In this document: piece after piece, positions 53,211 through 62,735 of the stretch
How the letters are laid out: every line of letters begins with the position of its first letter
Position numbering within the stretch: position 1 is the stretch's first letter
NCBI GenBank assembly: GCA_015179045.1
Contig: WHUZ01000023.1
Span: forward strand, 682,001-746,000
Reading direction: 5' to 3'
DNA length: 64,000 bases
Source of the DNA: Kalaharituber pfeilii
Lineage: Eukaryota > Ascomycota > Pezizomycetes > Pezizales > Pezizaceae
Notes under the pieces: generated by a model
What the model saw: only the letters and a program-made list of their open reading frames with translations
Told to the model about the DNA's origin: nothing
Database searches by the model: none
Translations under genes and position numbers: made by a program

Positions 53211-54639
53211 CATATCTCAATACAACCACCTCAGGACGAGCGTTTGGAAGCGACTCCATAACCACAATGTCCCCCCGCTGAAATCTACATAGATCGAAAG
53301 CGCTCAGCGAGCTGAGTCTTTTAATCTAATTTTTATTCTCAAATACCCGACAGTGCGAATTCCCCCCGAGGGGTGAAATTTCGAGGATTCTTCAGCTCAC
53401 CACCTCCATTGCCAACACATCTCCCACACCAATCCTGCGCCAAGAACCAATAGGAGACACCGAAGACGGCGCCAACATCCAATAAGATGCCTAGAAAGCC
53501 GAGGAGAGACTTTCTCCCTCCGCCCCGGACCCTATTTCACCCCGACGAGTTGCCATTCTGGGGACACTTGAGTGACCGACTACAACTCGACCTAGGCACC
53601 ATTGTCGGGTCCTTATGGAGGAACTACCAGGACCACGACCTGGGCACAAAAGACCCAACGAAAGGGTCGGTCCTGACAGTACGTTTCAAAGACGACACAT
53701 GGAGCAGGGTGGAGATTACCGCGAACGATCCTCCACCACCACCACCACCACCACCACCACCACCACCGCCACCGTCGCTGGGGTTCAGCCCCATTACATG
53801 CATTCAGTCGGAGCCGGCGGAACCACCACCTCTACCACACTCACCAGCACAGCCTCTGGGGCTCAGCCCCATCACGTGCGTAGAGGCAACCCCGGCGGAG
53901 GCAACACAGCCACCATCGCCACCATCGCCACCACCGCCACCACAGCCACTACGAAACAAGAAGCGCAAAGGCAAGACCCCGTCCCCTCAGGACCCATACG
54001 CGATCAAACGCCAACTTGATGACAAGGAGGCAAAAAAGATTGCGTCCGCACCTCCGGTTGGCGACACAGCAGGCCCTGCGCCTGACAATACCATTCCATC
54101 AAGCTCCAAGCCCACCCCGAGCCCAACACAGAAGACCAAGACACCCAGAACTCCCTCCCGCCCTAAGACCAAGCTCCCCACCACACCACCTACCCCCGAT
54201 GCCAGCACCACAACAACAATCGGCATCGTTGTACATGGAATAGCCCTGAGAAAGGACTTAGGGAAGGTCCGGAAGTGGCTGGAGGCAGCTAACCAAGAAT
54301 TAGGCAATACAACCGGCATTCGTTGGCTGAGAAAAAAGGACACGTTGGCCAACGAGGGAAAGAAGACAAGTTCAGCGGTAGTCTACCTGGAAAACACTAC
54401 CGAGGTTGGAAGAGTGAGGCTTGGAGGACGATGGCTGCGAGTGGACCAGTATGAATGGGACAGAGGACGGATGTAGGGAGATGAACAGACTGCCCCACTA
54501 CTCACCCGCACCATGTATGAGCACCGCGGGTATTACATGTATCTAGACAATTTTCTTTCCTTTTATTCTAAATAAAACCTTGCCATAGCCCGTAGGGCGG
54601 CATGCGAGTAATGATATAAAAAAAAAAAAAAAAAAAAAA
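53211..54639 (+). mobile_element. Full-length ORF1-only LINE derivative with family A tail
   Basis: Flanks GAACATAATGTAA (53198-53210) and GAACATGATGTAA (54640-54652) are a 13-bp duplication with one change. The 5' UTR starts near CAATACAACCACCTCAGGAC and carries the same ACGAGCG and CATAGATCGAAAGC words as the 48.8 and 62.7 kb elements. One ORF1 gene is followed by a roughly 110-bp UTR, the family A hairpin and poly(A). Size about 1.43 kb. No trace of ORF2. Confidence 0.93.
53487..54476 (+). CDS. LINE ORF1 protein, 329 residues
   Basis: Starts MPRKPRRDFLPPPRTLFHPD, then a helical region (WGHLSDRLQLDLGTIVGSLW). A proline run of about 15 is encoded by CCA repeats at about 53730-53775. A Pro/Thr/Lys-rich linker follows, with two copies of a G-LSPIT-C-E phrase. 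The C-terminal RRM-like region has GIVVHGIALRKDLGKVRKWL, TGIRWLRKKDTLANEGKKTS, AVVYLENTTEVGRVRLGGRW and DQYEWDRGRM before the stop. No CCHC knuckles. It should bind nucleic acid and may help move its own RNA with LINE-A ORF2 supplied in trans, which is an inference. Confidence 0.85.
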   Translation: MPRKPRRDFLPPPRTLFHPDELPFWGHLSDRLQLDLGTIVGSLWRNYQDHDLGTKDPTKGSVLTVRFKDDTWSRVEITANDPPPPPPPPPPPPPPPSLGFSPITCIQSEPAEPPPLPHSPAQPLGLSPITCVEATPAEATQPPSPPSPPPPPQPLRNKKRKGKTPSPQDPYAIKRQLDDKEAKKIASAPPVGDTAGPAPDNTIPSSSKPTPSPTQKTKTPRTPSRPKTKLPTTPPTPDASTTTTIGIVVHGIALRKDLGKVRKWLEAANQELGNTTGIRWLRKKDTLANEGKKTSSAVVYLENTTEVGRVRLGGRWLRVDQYEWDRGRM

Positions 54640-54743
54640 GAACATGATGTAAATATAACTTACATAGCTTCTGCTAGATTGGAGATGTAATAAGTTGACA
54701 CCACGTGTTAGAAGGAAGTGATCCCGCCATAATTCATTGGGTC

Positions 54744-54747
<4 letters not shown>

Positions 54748-54792
<45 letters not shown>

Positions 54793-54830
54793 CATTGATC
54801 GCATGCCGACCTGGGGGCTATGGCGATATC
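54748..54830 (-). mobile_element. Micro-retroelement, family A
   Basis: About 39 T, AATATCATTGATCGCATGCC, the hairpin and ATATC. Flanked by GGGTCTATT (54739-54747) and GGGTCGATT (54831-54839). Confidence 0.88.
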
Positions 54831-54839
54831 GGGTCGATT

Positions 54840-55572
54840 GATCTAACTTATCCCTCCATGAATATGCACCAAATACCTTGTTCCGACTCCGAGTTAGTGC
54901 TATTGGTTGGAGAAGTACACCACGGCACGGCGCAGGCAGAGGCCAACTCTATTCTGAGTACTCGTTGATTCGAAAAGTATTGGAACGATGCAGCACAGGC
55001 ATATTAAGCGCTGGCAGGGGATCATGGATGACAAGCTTAATTCACACATTTTTTGACTTAACCTAATCAAGGAATACTGAAGGTTCTTGTGCGACCGGTC
55101 TCAGAGGTATGGCCTCTAAGTAGCTCGCAATACCGGCCTCTCTATTCTTCTATCTCGAGGTTCGGCATTCGAGAGTTGGAGGCCAATAGGGTTGTGTTGT
55201 AGAGGTAGCAGACACATGCGCATCAGCTGCCTTTGTAATTGGCTCGTAGCAAAGTTCGACTGTGCCAGTTTACATTCAACTATGACATTACCATCAGCAT
55301 AGTCTAACCAGTTATATTGGATAAGGCCGGGAGCGGAATGGTTAACCAATAAGAAAAATTGGGGCCTATTGGTTTGGGCCTGCAATGTCGAACAAGTACG
55401 ACAGGCTATCCAATATGACAGGATCGAATACGAGATGTTCGACTGTACATGCATACCCAAGCCATGGCGATACTACAGCTGAAGCTCAGCTACCGTGACA
55501 ATGATTCAGCTTATACCTTGCTCCGACCAGAATAAAACTCTATCCAATAAGGACCTTGGCCCAGGGATCCTT
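54840..55572. other. No gene; one doubtful minus-strand frame
   Basis: A 114-codon frame at 55116-55460 (minus) is the longest; it has no recognisable domain and I do not call it a gene. Confidence 0.35.
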
Positions 55573-55625
55573 CCATGGCGAACAGCTGCAAGCGGGGTTA
55601 CGTGTTTTTTTTTTTAAAAAAAAAA
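55573..55625 (+). mobile_element. Micro-retroelement, family B, T-run then A-run
   Basis: CCATGGCGAACAGCTGCAAG CGGGGTTACGTG, about 11 T and about 11 A. Only CCTTGG is clearly shared by the flanks, so the duplication is weak or eroded. Confidence 0.75.
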
Positions 55626-55915
55626 CAACTCCTTGGAAAATTCTTTGACAGCAAGACAGATTTATGCTACTTTACACTTGACCTGAACCACTAAAATCCT
55701 GCCAGCTGAAGAACATGATAAGCAAGACCTTGTAGTCCCGCACTGATTACTGCAGGAAGAAAGAGCAACGTAATCTGAAAAATGTATTAGTCACTAGGAT
55801 TCAATGTAATTAGTCCATAAATCCAGAAAGCCACTAAAAGAATCAACAGGTCTGCAACTCTGAAAAGCAATAAGAATTGCAGAAAGTTGATGTTAGTTGA
55901 GACCCAGAGTGGCCC

Positions 55916-55951
55916 TGCCATGGCGAATAGCTGCAAGCGGGGTTACGTATA

Positions 55952-55983
<32 letters not shown>
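55916..55983 (+). mobile_element. Micro-retroelement, family B
   Basis: CCCTGCCATGGCGAATAGC...GCGGGGTTACGTAT and more than 30 A. Flanks GAGACCCAGAGTGG and GAGTCACAGAGCGG are similar with several changes, an aged duplication. Confidence 0.82.
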
Positions 55984-55986
<3 letters not shown>

Positions 55987-57324
55987 TCACAGAGCGGTTA
56001 TTAGGCATGTAGATGAATAGCTGCATATCACTAACGCGAATTCCAATAGTGGTTTAGTTATGCGTTACGTAACGTTGCGTTCTGTAAGCCATGTCAATCC
56101 ACTAAGCCTAAATTAGTGAACAATAGCTGATTTCCCCCAAGTTACCAACGTTACCATTGCACATAGTTATATTTGTAGTATTAAAGTAATAACTCTCTCA
56201 ATCCCTTCAATTGTCCAAGTCAATTTTCTATTTTGCTGGTTTATGGGGGTAGTAGAGTACGGAGTAGAAGGATGCATTTGCTGGATCATGTTGGTAGAAC
56301 GCTGAAGAGCTTTAATGGAGATTAGATATGCTTATGTGGTTGCATCTTATGCTATCCAACTACACAATGTGCAGTAATGATCTCAACGCTTGCTGATTTA
56401 GGCAAAACAACTGGTTACATTCCGTAACGAAATAAGCTAATAAGAGCTTGTGCTTATGTCATGTTACCATATGTAACTGTTATGTAATGCATAACTGATA
56501 ACCACTAAATGAGCAAATAAAGCTCTCTTGAAATGTTTGTAGGATAGCTTATATGTGTTCTTTATCTTTGAACGTCTTAGAATTAGGTACAAATGGGCGT
56601 TCTGAAATGCTCCTTTTCTTGTAGAGTATGCTATGCTCAGCCACGTGACACCACTATTTCATTGTTTTATAAGCTGGCGATTGCAACAGATGAATTAGTA
56701 TAAGCTGTACTGACTCTTTGTCTTAGCTTGAACTTTATTTTTCTGTCCGGGAAATGTTTCAAATGCCTACCAATGGGCATAATTCAGACAAGGATAGCTT
56801 TCAAAGTAAATATGTATTGGTAGAAAATATTCAAATTCTTGAAGACATGCAAGTCTCAGCAAGGCAGAGTAATTCAGTGGCATGGGTGATGCGGGTAGCG
56901 GCAATCGTGTTATTATCATGTTGAAAGTTGCCAATACGGTGATGTAGTGACAAACAAAAGTAAAGCCTTAGAACAAAAAGAAAATGGAAATCGCAAAGAT
57001 GAACGCAGGGACAAGATTGAATGGTATACACGACGATGGCAAAATGTAGGATCTTGATTGGCTTCTTAATTCCGATCCTTTTAAAGCTGCCATATTTCTC
57101 AGGATACAGTGTGATCAGTTATCCCAATGCACATCTAAAAAAATACTTAGTATGTCGCAGTACAATTGATAGTTTCACCCACCATATATACACAGAAGTA
57201 CGTAGTTCTCTTCAAGTATGTAAGCAAATTCCACTCCAATGTGATCTCGCCATGCAATATCTGTAAGGAGGTACCATTGTTGATACAGACTAATGAGTGA
57301 TGTTTGTCATTCTGAGACACATGG
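55984..57324. other. No gene recognised
   Basis: AT-rich. Recurrent GTTACGTAACG and TTATGTAAC words around 56060-56480 are the only pattern seen. Short frames only. Confidence 0.45.
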
Positions 57325-57336
57325 TGTTGCTGCATT

Positions 57337-57700
57337 TTTTTTTTTTTTTTTTTTTTTTTTTTATCATTACTCGCGTGCCGCCCTGGGGGCTATGGCGAGA
57401 TTAGTTACATGAGATTAGATACATATGAAGGTAGAAGAAAAGGAATAAGAAAAGATCCTGTGTGTCTCCTATGCCCCTGCCCACTCCAAGATGTCTCTAA
57501 GTGGGTCTGTGTCCTTGCTCTTCGGAGGAGTGACCAAGTCTTGCATGCCTCCTGGCCACTTTCGTTTCCATGTCCTGCACCTAGTGAGCACATGTTCAGT
57601 AGTCTCCTCCTCCTCCCCACACCATCGACATTCTGGGCTGTCTGCTTTCCCGATTTCGTACTGCCATTTCCGTAGTAACTTGCCGCCCAGTATTCCTGCT
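57337..57700 (-). mobile_element. LINE-A, 5'-truncated 364-bp copy
   Basis: Flanked by TGTTGCTGCATT at 57325-57336 and 57701-57712. Contains poly(T), family A hairpin, 3' UTR and ORF2 end on the minus strand (AGILGGKLLRKWQYEIGK, CRWCGEEEETTEHVLTRC, DILEWAGA). Confidence 0.93.
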
Positions 57701-57984
57701 TGTTGCTGCATTCTCCAGCAGTTGTGACAAAAACGCCATCTCATACTGAGCGTATTGGTCTCATAAAATAATTGCTTACTTAGTTTATACGTACATAACA
57801 TACACAGAACCATCGCAAACCTCAGCCAGTTGAATTCTTATCATCAAAGCATGTGAACAGCAGCAACCCAATTGTGCCATCACCCCAATCTAACTGAATT
57901 GATTGGAGGCACCCATAAGGATAGTACAGTCGATCGACTCTGCCCATCGGCCATCCTTGAAGAACAATACTGTAATGACTGGTT

Positions 57985-58046
57985 TTTTTTCTTTTTTTTT
58001 TTTTAATTTCATTACTCGCATGCTGCCTGAGAGGCTATAGTGAGGG
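57985..58046 (-). mobile_element. Micro-retroelement, family A
   Basis: T/C tract, AATTTCATTACTCGCATGCT, GCCTGAGAGGCTATAGTGAG. Flanked by AATGACTGGTT at 57974-57984 and 58047-58057. The hairpin stem is mutated. Confidence 0.9.
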
Positions 58047-58095
58047 AATGACTGGTTGAACTGATACCGGATATCCTCGACCAAGCTTCCCTGTA

Positions 58096-58165
58096 ATTTT
58101 TTTTCTTTTTTCCTTAAATCACCTACCCCGTTTACAGCTGTGCGCGATTGCGGTATGACAAGGGC
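58096..58165 (-). mobile_element. Diverged family B tail
   Basis: T/C tract, AAATCACCTACCCCGTTTAC, AGCTGTGCGCGATTGCGG. It matches family B in order but is eroded; no duplication seen. Confidence 0.55.
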
Positions 58166-58231
58166 AGGGAGATGGGATTCTTGACAACAAACTACGTTGT
58201 GGTTCTAATAGGTACGCTGAAGTAGTTTTAA

Positions 58232-58290
58232 ATCGCCGTAGCCCATAGGGCGGCATGCGATTAAATCATATAAAAAAATAAAAAAAAAAA
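58232..58290 (+). mobile_element. Micro-retroelement, family A
   Basis: ATCGCCGTAGCCCATAGGGC...GCGATTAAATCATAT and an A-rich tail. Flanked by AGTAGTTTTAA (58221-58231) and AGTAATTTTAA (58291-58301). Confidence 0.88.
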
Positions 58291-58558
58291 AGTAATTTTA
58301 AGACATGTATCAAAGATGGATGGTTGTGGGCCTAGCGTGGCGGCTACTTGGACTGAGGCAGGACTACAAATTAACAGGTCTAAGGTTATATATCTTAGGA
58401 TAAGGAACGCGACGACGGGCATACCTGAGGGGGCAGAGGACATTCACTCAACCTGAGATCACACTGCCAAAATGGAATCTTCAACTGATGACAAGGAAGG
58501 TTTGTAAGCAAGCAATTTCCTATTTAGGAGTGTAAACAAATGTCACTCACATGGCTCT

Positions 58559-60744
58559 ATGACAGTCGGGATCATTGAAATCAACGACAACTCAGAAAAC
58601 CTACATGGTACAAAAAGCATGTCGAACCCGGAGGAGAGACCTAAGGACCCAAGTAGAAAAAAACAAAAAAAACAAAACAAAAGATGGTACAAAGATGTAA
58701 TTACTCGGGTTTTGATGTCGGTAGTGCTTGCTTTGGGTCTTCTGGGACTTTTCAAGGGATACGAGAGCAAAGGAGCATTGACAAGAAACGAAAAATATAC
58801 CTTCAATACAGTGAACCTTTTTATATCCACGTTGATGGGTCTAAATATGACGGTTAGTGTGTTCATTTCACAAGTCAGAAGGAAGGTCTTATTTACTAAA
58901 TACTATCAGATCACGTACACCCACACGGTTAACCTCATTCGAGGAGGCATCAAAAATAAATTCTTGAGAAAGGAGAGTAATCAAGAGAACAGAGTACCAC
59001 CAGACCAAAGGCGAATGAATGAAAAGAAACACTGGACCATGCTGCCAGTATGTTTAACAATGAGCATCCTAGCACGTCTCAATATAATGCAGAAAGCTTA
59101 CTCAGATGAAATCCTCACCTGAAGACATTTGACGAACTTGGTGAATTCCCGCACTATGGCACAATCCAATTCCTTTTCGAAGTCTGGTCCCCACAGCCGG
59201 CTGAAGAAGAAACTAGTAGTAACGTTCAGGATCTAATTGATGGTACGGTTACTTCTGGCTTCCTCACCCTGATTTGGGTCATCTTCAATTTGGTAAGTTA
59301 CCAATTCACTGCTGATGGAAGGTAACCCAAATTCGGGCTGAAAGGAGTCAGCCTCTTTATCTAATCAAGAATACTCTTTTTTTGTAGGGCTTAACAATTG
59401 CCATATCACTGCTCGGATTAACCTACAGGTGAGTTTGCATACTCATATCTATATAGATAGTCCACCCCGTATTCAGAGCGCTTATACTAGCCTAACGTAT
59501 TTAGTCTTGAAGAGGGAGGTGCTATTGGAAGAAGCCCGGGTTCAGTTTTCGTTGCGAATACCTCACGGTGCTTTCAAAAAGATGCAGATATCCAAGCAGA
59601 GCAAGGAGATTACTCAGACGGATACGCCTGCAAGGCTTTTGCCGAGGTGTCATTCTACAACATTAGCGCTCCCTATCATGGAGAATCCGGGGACCTTGAA
59701 TATGGATATAAAAAAAAAATTAGAAATGGCTGGCAATATTTTGTATGCCCCCGTTGTCATGGATAATAGCCACTCACTTACTTCAATTAGTTTCGCGAAG
59801 CTAGTGTGAAGGACCCTACTCTTGTAGTCAGCAGCAATCGCTCTGTTACGACTGGTGCAATTTGCACAGCTAGAGAGCTGACAGCCATCAACAATAATGC
59901 AGGAGACGGTTATAGTCATTTTGTTTACTATGATGACGATGGAAAAACTTTCAATCTGGCGACTGACATATACATACCCCGCGCAACTAATTATTTTGCT
60001 CCTGTAGACCCCGATGTCTCCTCGCAATGTGAGAGTGGCAATCCACGCTGTAGCCCCTTACTCGTACTGGAACTGGGCTCGCCTATGCACTATTTGTACA
60101 ACTGTTCCTCCTGGGTAGACCAAATGTCCCCTTCAATACCGCACATATACGACATACCTGAGAGAATTGCTAGGGTCGCAGCAACTTCATTGGCCCAAAG
60201 TGGAATGCCAGCGGCGATTAAATTGTGGTCGGGGGACAATAGTACTTCCCCTCTTCCCACAAATTGGGTGTTCTTCTACTATGCAACCGGGTATGCACCA
60301 CTTATTTATACATGTTATGCACAATTCATTCACTAATGTTCTCCTAAATTTAGGTTCGGGTGGGGCATGCAAGCAAAAGGGAATGCGGAAAAAATGGCTG
60401 AGATGATTTCTGAAGCCAGCGCTGGTGTTTTTGCTATGATGGATCAAGTTAATCCACGATATACAGCCAGTGGTAGCGAACCGTGGCGAGGTGTTGGTCT
60501 TGAAGTCAAATGGAAAAGGGTAATACGTACGAGCCTCCCTTCACCAATCTTTTTCATTCCTCGCAACTTCTAGTTAGGAACAGATGCTAACTGGACTTCC
60601 CAATTGAATATAGCACTACTTGTCATTGTGGGGATTGTGCAGGCGATTGCGGCATTGCCCTCGATATTGTGGCATATGAAATATTCCCGTCCCTCACAAT
60701 TAGCATCTCCTGCGACCAAGGAAGATCAGGGGGAGAAAGTGTGA
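58559..60744 (+). CDS. Multi-exon membrane protein with a large extracellular loop
   Basis: Proposed introns, all GT..AG, are 59048-59124, 59293-59387, 59429-59504, 59743-59790, 60291-60353 and 60520-60573. With these the frame is open from ATG 58559 (a second ATG at 58619) to TGA 60742-60744. Features: a Lys-rich cytosolic start (SRKKQKKQNKRWYKDV); hydrophobic segments VLMSVVLALGLLGLFKG and VNLFISTLMGLNMTVSV; a pair around GFLTLIWVIFNL/GLTIAISLLGLTY; a soluble region with glycosylation sites (NISA, NRSV, NCSS, NSTS) and paired cysteines; a final segment IALLVIVGIVQAIAALPSIL. This suggests a multi-pass surface protein. I do not recognise the family. It is the least damaged multi-exon gene here. 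The first intron is the least certain. Confidence 0.7.
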
Positions 60745-61173
60745 AATATCTCTACTTGTTTGCAGTGCTTGCTAGTGTTTCTTGTTGTCCCTTGTGATAG
60801 TGCTACCATGTTTTAATCAATCCGATGGTGTCAACATTTGTCTAGCTGAAAGTTCTGTTATCCTCATGTTTTCTACCATATCGTCGATTATTTTTGTTCG
60901 GTTTCGACTCTGCTCATCTTTCTCTTTTGTGCCCTTGTCATAAGGCTCATGATGGTTTTGGATAACAATCTGACTACATGAAATGGTCTCGATGCATCAA
61001 TATCAATGGATGAGATTTACATGGATATGATAAATCAACGGTGGGAGGGAGAGGCATGGCTGTTATGTTCGCAGTGATATATCCTTTCAGCTTTTACCGG
61101 CCATAAGTACCTTGATATAAAAGCAGCACAAAAATAATATTGTCCAGTCCTGGCCGTGGTAAGTACCTAGTAC
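60745..61173. other. 3' flank of the membrane-protein gene; nothing recognised
   Basis: No coding signal or element. Confidence 0.4.
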
Positions 61174-61980
61174 TAGTGAGCGGCACGAGCTAGCTCGAGC
61201 CGAGCTGGAGGGTGAGCTCGAGCCAGCTCGTGAGTAAGTGAGCTCGGCTCGAGCCGAGCTCGTCAAATAGAAGGTGGGCTCGAGCCAGCGAGCCTTGATT
61301 ACATGATATTAATAACTAATCTAAACTCTTCTACAGCTTCATCCTCATCACTGCTATCTGCTAAATTCAGTAGCACATGATACATGATGATAGCGCTCAT
61401 AGTCTCACCTTCCATTCTGTTTCGGCGTGTCTTGAGAACTTCGCCTGCCTGTGGTAAATTGTCAGCTTAGCTAGAGATAGTATTATGTTGAAATACTTAC
61501 CTGCGAGAATATCTGTTCAGAAAGGACAGAGGAGGCAGGTATTGCTAAATACTTTCATGCCATGCGGTCTAGATTCGGTGACATCCCGGCTCGAACTTTG
61601 GGGTGGAGGAGCTCTAGAAATGATGCCTTTTCTGCTAGTTTGATTGGTGAATTTGTTGAGATAAGAAAGCGGCAAAGGAGTTCACTGTCACAGCCACCTA
61701 CGCACGCATCAGTATCGTCCTTTTCCGCAGCCGACAAGTCAAACCGAGCCGACGCGCCCTGCCATGGCGAACAGCCGCATGCGGAGTCACGTGTCCAAAA
61801 AAAACAAAAAAAACGAGCCGACGTGCCAAGCCGGAAGTGAGACCTTACTTATAGCCGACTCGGAAAGGCCTGACAAGCCGTCCCGGTCCGGTTGATTAGC
61901 CCTCTGACAGCTCATTGATATGCCTTCCAATATTAGCACTACTATTGCCGCTCTTGCATTTCGGATTCTCTTTCTCATAT
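61174..61980 (-). mobile_element. hAT transposon relic (transposase 3' end and terminus)
   Basis: The terminus TAGTGAGCGGCACGAGC at 61174 is followed by many GCTCGAGC/GAGCTCG palindromic words (61190-61290), typical of hAT subterminal repeats. On the minus strand the C-terminal dimerisation region is clear: KYLAIPASSVLSEQIFSQ, a GT..AG intron, then AGEVLKTRRNRMEGETMSAI and an acidic end near 61300. Upstream exon sequence (SPIKLAEKASFLELLHPKV) leads to the micro-element at 61756. A TGA interrupts just before KYLAI. The catalytic core and other terminus are missing. Confidence 0.85.
61756..61813 (+). mobile_element. Micro-retroelement, family B, inside the hAT relic
   Basis: CCCTGCCATGGCGAACAGCC...GCGGAGTCACGTGTCC and an A/C tail. 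Flanked by CGAGCCGACGCG (61744-61755) and CGAGCCGACGTG (61814-61825). Confidence 0.92.
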
Positions 61981-61989
61981 TGTTATAGT

Positions 61990-62735
61990 CCTGTATTCCT
62001 TCTCTACGTCAAATTCCCAAGCATATAAGGGCCCCAGGTCCGCCTCTGTAGATAGCTCTTCTCCTCCTTGTCCGTTGTCTTGTTGATCAATAGACCCCTC
62101 TAGTTTCTCCTACTCCGCCACCGCTGCCATTGCTATAGTCCATGACCCCTAGCCGCTGAGCCACCGCCGCCGCCGCCGTAGTCCTCGACCCATAGCCGCC
62201 GACCCGCCGCTGATACCCAAGCTGACCGTACCCCTTGGCAAGGCCTTCGCCTAAGCCCACCACCGATGTTACACTACAATGGACCCGCCCACCTGCCAAC
62301 CAGTACAATCAGCATCCATGCCTTCCATTGGCTTCAGCTCCGACGCCCTCCTCCGATGCCGCCAACTTTGTCACCCGCCTGCAAGCTTGGGAAAATAAGC
62401 CCATGCCTGACAATTCAACTGAATTCCAGATGTATCGACAGGAAATCTCCGATCTCGCGAATGCTATGAATGCTAGAGGCACCTCGCTGCAGGACAAACT
62501 CACCCTTGCCTAACACCAGATCAAGGAGCTCCAAGATCAGCTAGATGCTGCCATTGACCAACAATCAGTACTACAGACCCAGTTGGATGATGCTCGCCAA
62601 ACAATCAAGGCATTATCAATCACCTCAATATCCGGACCTGTTGATCAGCATCGAGCTGCCAAAGTAGCGGACCCTGCTAAATTCAATGGATCTTAAGATT
62701 TGCTAAAGACGTGCAAGACTATAGTCACACTCCGC
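61990..62735 (+). mobile_element. Gypsy-type retroelement relic: leader and gag N-terminus
   Basis: The frame from 62235 reads LQWTRPPANQYNQ, then a coiled-coil-like QMYRQEISDLANAMNARGTS and, after a TAA at 62511-62513, QIKELQDQLDAAIDQQSVLQ and AAKVADPAKFNGS. The last phrase is typical of the start of gypsy gag. A second TAA replaces a codon after FNGS. It ends where the ORF1-only element starts, with no protease or polymerase in the window. The upstream C-rich leader resembles 5383-5510. Confidence 0.65.
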
